Assembly (NCBI RefSeq): GCF_020554865.1
Contig: NZ_JAJCIC010000022.1
Location: 16,818 to 80,817 of the forward strand
Direction of reading: 5' to 3'
Length of the DNA stretch: 64,000 bases
DNA from: Lacrimispora sp. 210928-DFI.3.58
Lineage (GTDB): Bacteria; Bacillota; Clostridia; Lachnospirales; Lachnospiraceae
Position numbers and translations under genes: made by a program. This document shows positions 52,347-60,638 of the stretch, in pieces. The notes under the pieces were generated by a model. The model worked only from the letters and a program-made list of their open reading frames with translations, did no database searches and was not told the DNA's origin. Numbering within the stretch: the first letter of the stretch is position 1; every line of letters begins with the position of its first letter.

Positions 52347-53027
52347 ATGAGAAAGAAATTAGCAGTAGCAGCATTAGTAACAGCACTGGCCGCATCACAG
52401 GCTATGTGCACATTTGCAGCCGGGAGCACCAGCACCGCACCGGTTATCACAAGTGGCGGCGGCGGAAGCAGCAGCGGCGGTGGAAGCGGCAACAGCGGAA
52501 GAAAGTACCAGAGCTCTAATCCAACCATGTACGCAGGAACCGGCATGGCCAGCACCAGCGCAGGAAATGACACCATCAGCATTGCAGCCTCAAACGGCGG
52601 CGTAACCACCAACAGCAGGGGCCAGGCCGTAGTAGGAGACACCGCAATTGAGTTCGTACAGGGCAGTGACCACGCAGTAGTTGGCCTTCCGGAGTCTGTA
52701 GTAGCCAGCATCAACGGCATCAACAGCGGCAGCAGCTTGAACGGCCTGATCGCGAATCTGGATCTTGCAGGCTACAACGCCCTGATCGGCACCCATGCCA
52801 TCATGACAAGAGACAGCGCAACAAATGCAGAGAAGGTTGGAGCAGTAGAGGTACCTCTGTATATCCCGAACCTGGTAGACGGCTTAGGTACAGTACAGGT
52901 ACTGTTCTACGACAACATGCTGAGCCAGTGGAGACTCTTAAGCCCTGTCAGTGTTGATGTTGCTTCTAAGACGATTAAAGTGAGCATTCCGAACTCTGGT
53001 ACGCTTACGGTTGTTTATAAGAGATAA
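52347..53027 (+). CDS. Secreted protein of unknown function with Gly/Ser-rich linker
   Basis: 226 residues. A Sec signal peptide (KKLAVAALVTALAASQAMCTFA, cleavage near residue 25), a Gly/Ser linker (about 38-52), then a globular part rich in Asn, Ser, Ala and Val (TAIEFVQGSDHAVVGLPESV ... VPLYIPNLVDGLGTVQVLFY), ending with beta-rich KVSIPNSGTLTVVYKR. No membrane span or LPXTG. It carries the biased codons of well-expressed genes. I do not recognise the family. It is 28 bp after the HTH gene and before a terminator, so both are probably expressed with the attachment genes. Confidence 0.8.
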   Translation: MRKKLAVAALVTALAASQAMCTFAAGSTSTAPVITSGGGGSSSGGGSGNSGRKYQSSNPTMYAGTGMASTSAGNDTISIAASNGGVTTNSRGQAVVGDTAIEFVQGSDHAVVGLPESVVASINGINSGSSLNGLIANLDLAGYNALIGTHAIMTRDSATNAEKVGAVEVPLYIPNLVDGLGTVQVLFYDNMLSQWRLLSPVSVDVASKTIKVSIPNSGTLTVVYKR

Positions 53028-53079
53028 ATTGCATATTGGATGCTCAAAAGGGAAAGTATGACGTAATAAGCAGGATATG

Positions 53080-53108
53080 CCCCGCAGCAGGGCTGCGGGG
53101 TGTATTTT
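53080..53108 (+). terminator. Terminator after the secreted protein gene
   Basis: CCCCGCAG (53080-53087) pairs with CTGCGGGG (53093-53100), then TGTATTTT. It may split the regulatory/export genes from the sugar-biosynthesis genes or reduce their transcription. Confidence 0.7.
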
Positions 53109-53217
53109 GCAAAAATTGATCGATTATCTAAAAAAGAAAATAAGGAACATCCAGTGGAGATGTCAAACGATAGATAGCAATAAAAAGAAAACAAAAACAC
53201 ACGGGGAATCAAGTAGT

Positions 53218-55293
53218 ATGAAAAGACAAGTCTCTGAAAAGCATGGATTCCGGTCTGGAAAAAGAAAAAGCTGGTTTTGCCCAGAGCATTGGCAGATTAT
53301 CGCATTATATTTAATCTTTTATGATCTTGCCGCTGTAAATGTAGCATACTTTGCAGCTTTGTGGTTCCGATTTGATTGCCGGTTTACAATGATACCAGAA
53401 GGATATCTGCAATCATTTATAAAATTCGCGCCAATTTATTCTGTCTTTTGTATCGTGATATTCTGGGGGCTGCGTTTATACAAGAGCCTATGGAGATTTG
53501 CAAGCTATAGTGAACTGGCAAGGGCATTGACAGCTTCAGCAGTAACCGCTCTATTCCATACCATTGTAATTACGATTCTGATCCAGCGTATGCCGATTTC
53601 TTATTATTTTTTTGGTGCGGTTATCCAGTTTTTACTGGTGATAGGGATACGCTTTTCATACCGCTTTATTTTATTGGAGAGAGGAAGGACTGCAAAAAAA
53701 TTGAAGGATGCCCATGCTGCACGGGTAATGTTGATCGGGGCCGGTGCAGCAGGTCAAATGATCCTGCGGGATTTATGCAAGGCAAAGGAAACAAATGACA
53801 AGGTTTGCTGCATTATTGATGATAATCCGAATAAGTGGGGACGTTTTGTGGACGGTATTCCCATTGTGGGAGGCAGAGAGGATATCCTTGCTAATGCAGA
53901 AAAATACAGGATTGAGAAAATCTTTATTGCAATTCCAAGTGCAGCTATGGAGGACAAACGAGATATTCTGAATATATGTAAGGAGACAGGATGCGAGCTT
54001 AAAAATCTTCCTGGCATTTATCAGCTGGTAAATGGGGAAGTTACCGTAGGCTCTATGAAAGATGTTTCGGTGGAGGACTTGTTAGGAAGGGAGCCTGTTA
54101 AGGCAAATCTAGATGAGATATTCCAGTACATAAGTGGGAAAACCATTTTGGTGACAGGAGGAGGAGGTTCTATTGGCAGTGAGCTGTGCAGACAGATTGC
54201 AGGTCATTCTCCTAAACAGTTGATTATATTTGATGTCTATGAAAATAATGCTTATGACATTGAACAGGAATTAAAAGAGGAACATCCAGAGCTAAATTTA
54301 ACAGTTCTCATTGGATCTGTCCGTGACAGTCGAAGAATCAATAATGTTTTTGAAACATATAAGCCGGATGTAGTGTATCACGCTGCCGCCCACAAGCATG
54401 TGCCGCTCATGGAGGCCAGCCCTTGTGAGGCTATTAAAAACAATGCGATTGGTACCTACAAGACTGCCTATGCAGCCATGAAAAACGGCTGCCAGCGTTT
54501 CGTACTGATATCTACAGATAAGGCCGTCAATCCAACCAATATCATGGGGGCCAGCAAACGTATCTGTGAGATGGTGATCCAGTCCTTTGACAGGATGATA
54601 AAGGAGGGGAAGGAAGAACGTCTGCCAGTCCTGCATGCCCATCAAGAGGATGAGGATGGGACTATGTACGCTTTCCAAAAGCTGGGACATGCTCATACAG
54701 AATTTGTGGCAGTACGCTTTGGAAATGTTTTGGGAAGCAATGGCTCCGTCATCCCCCTGTTTAAAAAACAGATAAAAAAGGGTGGCCCGGTGACAGTAAC
54801 CCACCCCGATATTATCCGGTACTTTATGACGATTCCAGAGGCAGTAAGTTTGGTGCTCCAGGCAGGAACCTATGCAAAAGGCGGCGAGATCTTCGTGCTG
54901 GACATGGGGTCTCCTGTGAAGATAGATACTTTGGCAAAGAATCTGATCAAGCTGTCAGGTTACAAGCCGGATATTGATATCAAGATCGAGTATACGGGTT
55001 TAAGGCCAGGAGAAAAGTTATACGAAGAAAAGTTGATGGCAGAAGAAGGTATGAAGACTACCCCAAATAAGATGATACACATAGGCTGCCCCATCCCCTT
55101 CAATACAGAAAAGTTTTTAAAGCAGCTGGAGGAACTGATGTATGCCAGCTATGAAAATCAGATTGATATCCGGGAAAAGGTAGCGGAAATTGTTCCAACT
55201 TATCATCCGGCAGGGATGAATGGGACGGAGAAGAAGGGGAAGGCGTATGAGGAGCAGATGAGAGAGGTTGCGGCGACGAGGGCGGTGGGATAG
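53218..55293 (+). CDS. CapD/FlaA1-type nucleotide-sugar 4,6-dehydratase with membrane domain
   Basis: 691 residues: four N-terminal membrane spans (about 20-150), a Rossmann-like CoA-binding domain (VMLIGAGAAGQMILRDL), then an extended SDR domain with ILVTGGGGSIGSELCRQI (about 308-325), AAAHKHVPLMEASPCEA, STDKAVNPTNIMGASKR and RFGNVLGSNGSVIPLF. This family (PglF/WbpM/CapD) makes UDP-4-keto-6-deoxy sugars from UDP-GlcNAc. ATG 53218 is chosen over upstream starts, which would lie in a terminator. A decayed homologue lies at 56850-57221. Confidence 0.88.
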   Translation: MKRQVSEKHGFRSGKRKSWFCPEHWQIIALYLIFYDLAAVNVAYFAALWFRFDCRFTMIPEGYLQSFIKFAPIYSVFCIVIFWGLRLYKSLWRFASYSELARALTASAVTALFHTIVITILIQRMPISYYFFGAVIQFLLVIGIRFSYRFILLERGRTAKKLKDAHAARVMLIGAGAAGQMILRDLCKAKETNDKVCCIIDDNPNKWGRFVDGIPIVGGREDILANAEKYRIEKIFIAIPSAAMEDKRDILNICKETGCELKNLPGIYQLVNGEVTVGSMKDVSVEDLLGREPVKANLDEIFQYISGKTILVTGGGGSIGSELCRQIAGHSPKQLIIFDVYENNAYDIEQELKEEHPELNLTVLIGSVRDSRRINNVFETYKPDVVYHAAAHKHVPLMEASPCEAIKNNAIGTYKTAYAAMKNGCQRFVLISTDKAVNPTNIMGASKRICEMVIQSFDRMIKEGKEERLPVLHAHQEDEDGTMYAFQKLGHAHTEFVAVRFGNVLGSNGSVIPLFKKQIKKGGPVTVTHPDIIRYFMTIPEAVSLVLQAGTYAKGGEIFVLDMGSPVKIDTLAKNLIKLSGYKPDIDIKIEYTGLRPGEKLYEEKLMAEEGMKTTPNKMIHIGCPIPFNTEKFLKQLEELMYASYENQIDIREKVAEIVPTYHPAGMNGTEKKGKAYEEQMREVAATRAVG

Positions 55294-55422
55294 GTTGCTT
55301 CATACATAGAAAGTAAATTGTGCAGTTGATCTTTCTTCTGGCACGGCTGCTCTTCATATATGCATAAAACTTGGAGGAGAAAAAATCAATCCTGGAGCAA
55401 AAGTGGGTAATGTGTAACAATT

Positions 55423-55660
55423 AAGGATGATGCAGATAAGATTAGAAGATGGAGTACTCAGAGCCGTGAAGATGCTCCCTGGTATCAATATGAGGAGCTT
55501 GGTTATAACTACCGGATGAGCAACATTATTGCGGGCGTAGCTATAGGAAATATGTTGCATATTGATGAACATATTGCGTAGAAAAAAGAAATTTATGAGT
55601 GGTATGCGAAAGGGTGGATGTAGGCAATAATATCTTCAGCCGATGTTACACCTGTCTTCT
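55423..55660 (+). pseudogene. Remnant of a DegT/DnrJ-type sugar aminotransferase
   Basis: In one frame the DNA reads RRWSTQSREDAPWYQYEELG then YNYRMSNIIAGV and IDEHIA-stop-KKEIYEWYAKGWM-stop. This is the recognisable middle of a sugar aminotransferase. In-frame TAG codons fall at 55579 and 55621, the first where family members have Gln (HIAQKK). N- and C-terminal parts are missing. It is a different subfamily from the intact aminotransferase at 57506. Confidence 0.8.
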
Positions 55661-55766
55661 AATAACAAGATATCTGTTGAAAAACAGAATGTAGTGATTG
55701 AAATTATTAAACGCTGCTTTGAACAAAAATGTTGAGGTTTTATTTTGAAGAGGATGGATTAGAGAA

Positions 55767-56288
55767 ATGGAGTATAAAAGGGGTAACCATAAAACCATTG
55801 GAATATACGAAAGATTTATCAAAAAGCCCATAGATATTCTGTTATCCATGGGAACACTCATCATTTTATCTATTTTGTTGAGCACAGCTGTCTTGGTAAG
55901 GGTGAAATTGGGTTGCATGGTGCTTTTAAGCCAGGAGAAACTCGGTAAGGATGAAAAAAACTTTAGGATATATAAATTCTGCTCTATGTCAAATCAAAAA
56001 GATGATGAGGGTAATTTATTGTCTGATGAAATGCGGTTGACTAGATTTGGATGGATACTTCGGTCAACTTCCTTATATCGTGAGGGCCAAAGCGAAAATT
56101 TCCATCTTTTATGTAATAACAATGCTCTGAAGGGCTTTGCTGTGCCAGAACGTACTATTGCCAATTTAAGACCAAACTTTTTGGAGGATGGTGAACTTTT
56201 TAGCAGTCAGGTTGAATCCCATTATGATTATTTTTATGAAAATTGTGGAAGGGAGAGTCGGGTGGCTTTCTCTTATTGTTGTGCCTGA
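55767..56288 (+). pseudogene. Truncated/frameshifted undecaprenyl-phosphate sugar transferase
   Basis: The N-terminal 110 residues match a PglC/WcaJ-type phosphoglycosyltransferase (IYERFIKKPIDILLS membrane helix; LSQEKLGKDEKNFRIYKFCSM; RLTRFGWILRSTSL). Where the family continues with DELPQL...GDMS and GPRP, the frame diverges into unrelated sequence to the stop. The catalytic Asp-Glu pair is lost. An intact paralogue is at 60000-60623. It is probably non-functional even though the frame is open for 173 codons. Confidence 0.75.
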
Positions 56289-56358
56289 TTTTCGGGAATA
56301 AGAATCACAATAAGGAGGTTTGATTTAGCTAGATTGTGAGACAGATTTCATTGGACTG

Positions 56359-56720
56359 ATGGTCGTATTAAACGCTCCTAAATTTCTTGAAGATGGGGGT
56401 AATGCAAATATGGTGAATGAGATTAAAACAAGAATATACGACATATTTCCAACGAATGAACTATTTGAAAACTATCTCAATGTTTTCCCTTCTTAATATA
56501 GAAGGAAAAAGAAAGAGTTGATCTATAAAGAGAATGAAAGAATTCTGGAGAAGATAAGGAAATACAGAGGATCAAGATTGCTATTATTGGTGCCAGACAT
56601 ATTGGCATTGGTCTAGCGGAAGACCTTTTGGGAAGTCCAGTGTGGTCTGAGGATGAACTAACTCTGAGAAAAATGGGGGAATATGAGGTACAGGAATTGT
56701 ATTTGAGATTTCGTTAATGG
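56359..56720 (+). pseudogene. Decayed coding remnants of unknown sugar-locus gene
   Basis: The frame from ATG 56359 reads MVVLNAPKFLEDGG ... FPTNELFENYLNVFPS, then TAA at about 56494, and continues in frame as YRRKKKELIYKENERILEKI. A frame change follows to IKIAIIGARHIGIGLAEDLL, which resembles the nucleotide-binding start of a CapD-type middle domain. Not a functional gene; identity uncertain. Confidence 0.5.
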
Positions 56721-56849
56721 AAGCAGAGTTCAAGAAGGGACTTTATGACTATTACGAAAATGTTGTTTATAAGGTAAAGGGTTACGATTATCCGGCTATG
56801 TACGCCGCAGGACGGAAAAGGCGCCTCTATGAATTTGATATAAGAACTT

Positions 56850-57221
56850 TTGTTTAGAAAAATGCTGGTCGTGGTTGACGAGAGAAGGAATGCTTATTAT
56901 AGAGACAAGGTCGTTTTGATTACAGGAGGTGGTGGTTCAATTGGTTCAGAATTATGCCGACAGATAGCAAAGATGTAGCCGAAGCAGTTGATCATTTTAG
57001 ATATCTATGAGAACGGTGCTTATGATGCCCAGCAGGAATTAAGAATTGCATATAAGTGGCAGTTAAACCTGTAGGTGGAGATTGCTTTGATTACAAATCG
57101 AAGAACAATAGTAAGAGTATTTGAGCAGTATCATTTGTAGATTGCCATCAATGCGGATGTACACCAGTATGTCCCGCTGATGGGGCATAACTGTATTGAG
57201 GCTATTGAGAACAACATGTAA
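56850..57221 (+). pseudogene. Decayed second CapD-type dehydratase
   Basis: One frame reads VVVDERRNAYYRDKVVLITG, GGGSIGSELCRQIAK, PKQLIILDIYENGAYDAQQE and VPLMGHNCIEAIENN, clearly the SDR part of a CapD homologue. In-frame TAG at 56976, 57072 and 57138 and TAA at 57219 break it, with no frameshift over these 105 codons. AAAHKHVPLM has decayed to NADVHQYVPLM. The remaining 280 bp to the aminotransferase gene hold further remnant-like sequence (a run reading ICLTAIDQKISSADMAIEDV) that I cannot place. Confidence 0.8.
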
Positions 57222-57505
57222 AAATAGTAGTTGCCGGAACCGGAAGCATATAAGATCTGTCTGACTGCGATTGATCAAAAAATATCATCTGCTGATATGG
57301 CAATAGAAGATGTGAAGAAATATAGTGTTGTTTCGAAGTATTTGTCTGGAACTGAAAAATACGGAGAGCTTTTTGAGAGAATCTGTGATTGATTCTATGA
57401 TGGAATATGTAGAGAAATATGGTAGAGAACTAAATCTATTTGATGGTGTTTGATACTTTAAGATTTTGTAGTTGTAAAAAAATATTCAAAACGAGGAGAA
57501 TTGTT

Positions 57506-58762
57506 ATGAGTAAATTACCATCTAGATCGATTCCGTTTAGTCCGCCAGATATTTCAGAGTTAGAGATTGCTGAAGTAGCAGAAGCACTTAAATCTGGATG
57601 GATTACAACGGGGCCAAGAACAAAGCAGTTGGAAAAGAATCTTGCAGTATATCTGGGGCTCCAGACAGAAGCACCTAATGTTGTTTGCCTTAATTCAGCA
57701 ACAGAGGCAGAGGAATTGAACCTTCGTGTTTTGGGGATAGGCGAAGGCGATGAAATTTTATGCCCTTCGTATACATATACTTCTACCTGTTCAGCAGCGC
57801 TTCATGTGGGTGCAACGGTTAAGTTCATTGATTCTCAGAAAGATAATTGTGAGATGGATTATGACGCACTGGAAGCGGCAATTACAGAAAAGACAAAAGC
57901 AATCATTCCTGTAGATCTGGGGGGCGTTGTCTGCGATTATGACAGAATCTTTCAGGCAGTAGAGAATAAGAAGCATTTGTTCAAGGCTTCAGGAAATACA
58001 GATTTAGGGAACAGAATCCAGAAAGCATTAGGAAGAGTTGCAGTTGTAGCCGACTGTGCTCATGCACTGGGGGCAAGCAAAAACGGCGTAATGGCCGGTA
58101 ATATCGCTGATTTATCATCTTTTTCATTCCATGCTGTAAAGAATTTTACAACGGCCGAGGGTGGAGCCAGTACATGGAAAAGTATAGATGGAATTGATGA
58201 TGCAGAAATCTATCATCAGTATCAGCTGTACAGTCTGCATGGACAGAGCAAGGATGCCCTGGCAAAGACAAAGCTGGGTGCATGGGAATATGACATCGTA
58301 GGCCCATGGTACAAGTGCAATATGACGGATATTATGGCTGCTATTGGACTAAGGCAGTTAGAAAGATATTCGGGATTGTTAGCACGAAGAAAAGAAATCA
58401 TAGGAAAATACGATGCAATGTGCGAGGAACTGGGTGTGAAGCACTTGAACCATTACACAGAAAATATGACATCAGCTGGCCATCTGTATCTGACCAGAAT
58501 TATGGGAATCACTGTAGAACAGCGAAATCAGATTATTACAAAGATGGCAGAGATGGGTGTGGCAACTAATGTCCATTATAAACCGTTGCCAATGATGACA
58601 GCATATAAAGCTTTGGGGGCAGAGATTGCAGATTATCCTAATGCATATGATTACTACCATAATCTGATTACGCTTCCGCTTCATACAAAGCTGTCAGATG
58701 ATGATGTGGAATATGTTATTCAGTGCTTTAGAGAATGTGTGAAAATAGAGAGAGGGTTTTGA
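57506..58762 (+). CDS. DegT/DnrJ/EryC1/StrS-family sugar aminotransferase
   Basis: 418 residues from ATG 57506 (GAGGAG seven bases upstream). N-terminus IPFSPPDISELEIAEVAEAL and SGWITTGPRTKQLEK are the family start; PLP lysine K212 lies in FSFHAVKNFTTAEGG; WYKCNMTDIMAAIGLRQLER is the substrate-side motif. It should aminate the UDP-4-keto-6-deoxy sugar made by the CapD-type enzyme, giving a 4-amino sugar of the bacillosamine kind. Two adjacent ATP-grasp enzymes may modify that amine. Confidence 0.88.
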   Translation: MSKLPSRSIPFSPPDISELEIAEVAEALKSGWITTGPRTKQLEKNLAVYLGLQTEAPNVVCLNSATEAEELNLRVLGIGEGDEILCPSYTYTSTCSAALHVGATVKFIDSQKDNCEMDYDALEAAITEKTKAIIPVDLGGVVCDYDRIFQAVENKKHLFKASGNTDLGNRIQKALGRVAVVADCAHALGASKNGVMAGNIADLSSFSFHAVKNFTTAEGGASTWKSIDGIDDAEIYHQYQLYSLHGQSKDALAKTKLGAWEYDIVGPWYKCNMTDIMAAIGLRQLERYSGLLARRKEIIGKYDAMCEELGVKHLNHYTENMTSAGHLYLTRIMGITVEQRNQIITKMAEMGVATNVHYKPLPMMTAYKALGAEIADYPNAYDYYHNLITLPLHTKLSDDDVEYVIQCFRECVKIERGF

Positions 58763-58798
58763 TGTTAGTTTAAAATCTTTTTTAAACAGGAGCAAATC

Positions 58799-60007
58799 AT
58801 GAAAAAATTAATGATATTAGGGGCTGGAATCCTTCAGCTGCCTGCAATTGAAAAAGCAAACGAAATGGGATTGCAGGTGATTGCAGTCGACATGAATCCA
58901 GAGGCAATTGGATTCAAAGTGCAGAGAGTAATTAAAGAGGTTATCAGTACGATAGATACCTCTGCAATTTTAGAAGCGGCTAAGAGACATCAAATTGATG
59001 GGATTATGACATTGGCCTCAGATATGCCGATGAGGTCTGTTGCGGTAGTGTCTAAAGAATTAAATCTGGTTGGAATTACAGAAGATACAGCTATAAAGGC
59101 GACAAATAAGGCAGTCATGAGAGAGGCATTAAAAAAAGCAGAGGTTCCAATTCCGATGTTTTTCCGAGTTGCCGATATGACTGAATATAAAAAGGCAGTT
59201 AAAGAAATGCAAAACAGAGGAATGCGTTGTATCATCAAACCTACAGACAATTCAGGGAGTCGTGGAATAGTTTTATTGAAGGACTTTGAAGATAGAACGA
59301 TAGAGGGTGCTTTTGAGTATAGTAGGAAGTCTTCAAGATCCGGTGAGTTAATGGTTGAAGAATATATGGATGGACCAGAAGTAAGCGTTGAAACATTGAG
59401 TGTTGATGGAAGGTGTGAAGTTATTCAGATTACGGACAAATTGACTACAGGTTCTCCTTATTTTGTGGAAATGGGACATAATGAGCCTTCGATGCTGTCA
59501 GATAATATTAAGAGACAAATCGAGATGATTACAGTGGCTGCTAATCATGCGATAGGCATTGAAAATGGTCCATCACATACTGAAATCAAAATAACATCAA
59601 GCGGTCCTAAGATAGTCGAATTAGGCGCAAGACTGGGGGGAGATAATATAACTACTCATCTTGTACCATTATCAACCGGAGTTGATATGGTTGAATGTTG
59701 TATAAAAATCGCTCTTGGACAGAAGCCAGATGTGAAGAAAAAATTTTCAAAAGGAGCTGCGATTCGATATTTTAGAGCTGACCATGGAAGAATAACGGGC
59801 ATTCAGGGAGTAGATAACGCGAAGAGAATAGAAGGGATTAAGCAGGTTTCTATTGTGCATGGTGTTGGAGAAATGTTACATGGGATCAGAAGCAGTGTAG
59901 ACAGAGCAGGATTTGTAATAGCTCAGGGAGAAGACGCAGAGCATGCTGTTTCCTTGTGCGAAAAGGCTCTGAATTTAATCAGTGTTGAGGTAATAGACGA
60001 TGTATAG
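58799..60007 (+). CDS. ATP-grasp carboxylate-amine ligase (first)
   Basis: 402 residues with carbamoyl-phosphate-synthase-like architecture: preATP-grasp N-terminus KKLMILGAGILQLPAIEKA, VIAVDMNP, ATP-binding segments CIIKPTDNSGSRGIVLL and MVEEYMDGPEVSVET, and the metal-binding HTEIKITSSGPKIVELGARLGGD. It joins a carboxylate to an amine using ATP, by analogy to the family. No acetyltransferase of the PglD type is present nearby, so acylation of the 4-amino sugar with an amino acid or hydroxy acid is a reasonable but unproven role. It overlaps the next gene by 8 bp. Confidence 0.82.
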   Translation: MKKLMILGAGILQLPAIEKANEMGLQVIAVDMNPEAIGFKVQRVIKEVISTIDTSAILEAAKRHQIDGIMTLASDMPMRSVAVVSKELNLVGITEDTAIKATNKAVMREALKKAEVPIPMFFRVADMTEYKKAVKEMQNRGMRCIIKPTDNSGSRGIVLLKDFEDRTIEGAFEYSRKSSRSGELMVEEYMDGPEVSVETLSVDGRCEVIQITDKLTTGSPYFVEMGHNEPSMLSDNIKRQIEMITVAANHAIGIENGPSHTEIKITSSGPKIVELGARLGGDNITTHLVPLSTGVDMVECCIKIALGQKPDVKKKFSKGAAIRYFRADHGRITGIQGVDNAKRIEGIKQVSIVHGVGEMLHGIRSSVDRAGFVIAQGEDAEHAVSLCEKALNLISVEVIDDV

Positions 60008-60623
60008 AAAATATGTGAAACGTATCTTTGACATTATATTTTCACTTGTAATGTTGCCTTTTGTTTTCCTGATTTGTTTGATAATAGGTCCACTTATTTA
60101 TCTGGAAGATAAAGGAAATATTTTTTATAAAGCAAAACGCAGGGGAGTAAACGGAAAAATATTTGAGATGTATAAATTACGATCTATGAGGATGAATGCT
60201 CCGGATATGCGGAATGCCGATAATTCTACATATAATTCGCCTGATGATCCCAGGATTACGAAAATAGGCAAGGTTATCCGAAAAATTTCTGTTGATGAAC
60301 TACCTCAGGTTTTTAATATTCTTAAAGGGGACATGAGTTTTATAGGTCCCAGACCAATTACTATCAACAGACCGCTTTCAGAATATGATGAGAAAAGAAG
60401 AATCAGATTGACAGTACGACCAGGAATTAGCGGATATTCTCAGGCATACTTTAGAAACTCAATCGATCAGGAAAAAAAATTACAGTATGATGCTGAGTAT
60501 GCAAAAAATGTAACATTTTGGGGAGACATAAAAATTGTTTTTAAAACCATAGAGATGGTTTTGTTCAGAAAGAATATATACATCGAGCAGGAAAATGTAT
60601 CAGACGTTCATGAAGTGAAATGA
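60000..60623 (+). CDS. PglC-like initiating phosphoglycosyltransferase
   Basis: 207-residue monotopic sugar transferase. An N-terminal re-entrant membrane helix (KRIFDIIFSLVMLPFVFLIC), KAKRRGVNGKIFEMYKLRSM, the catalytic Asp-Glu in SVDELPQVFNILKGDMSFIG, and GPRPI. It transfers a sugar-1-phosphate to undecaprenyl phosphate, starting the repeat unit on the inner membrane. The small size and likely 4-amino-sugar substrate fit PglC. It starts inside the upstream ATP-grasp gene. Confidence 0.9.
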   Translation: MYRKYVKRIFDIIFSLVMLPFVFLICLIIGPLIYLEDKGNIFYKAKRRGVNGKIFEMYKLRSMRMNAPDMRNADNSTYNSPDDPRITKIGKVIRKISVDELPQVFNILKGDMSFIGPRPITINRPLSEYDEKRRIRLTVRPGISGYSQAYFRNSIDQEKKLQYDAEYAKNVTFWGDIKIVFKTIEMVLFRKNIYIEQENVSDVHEVK

Positions 60624-60638
60624 TTGGAGGAAGAGAAA

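Noticed and set aside
53077..53217. Longer start for the CapD-type dehydratase
   Set aside because: The upstream codons run through a terminator hairpin and a lysine-rich stretch; ATG 53218 begins a sensible N-terminus before the first membrane span.
55423..57221. TAG reassigned to glutamine in the cps region
   Set aside because: Normal genes in the window stop at TAG (for example engB and the GT4 gene), TAA stops also occur in the remnants, and C-to-T decay explains the pattern.
55294..57505. Diversity-generating retroelement with template and variable repeats
   Set aside because: No reverse transcriptase or adenine-specific differences; the paralogous pieces are plain decay products.
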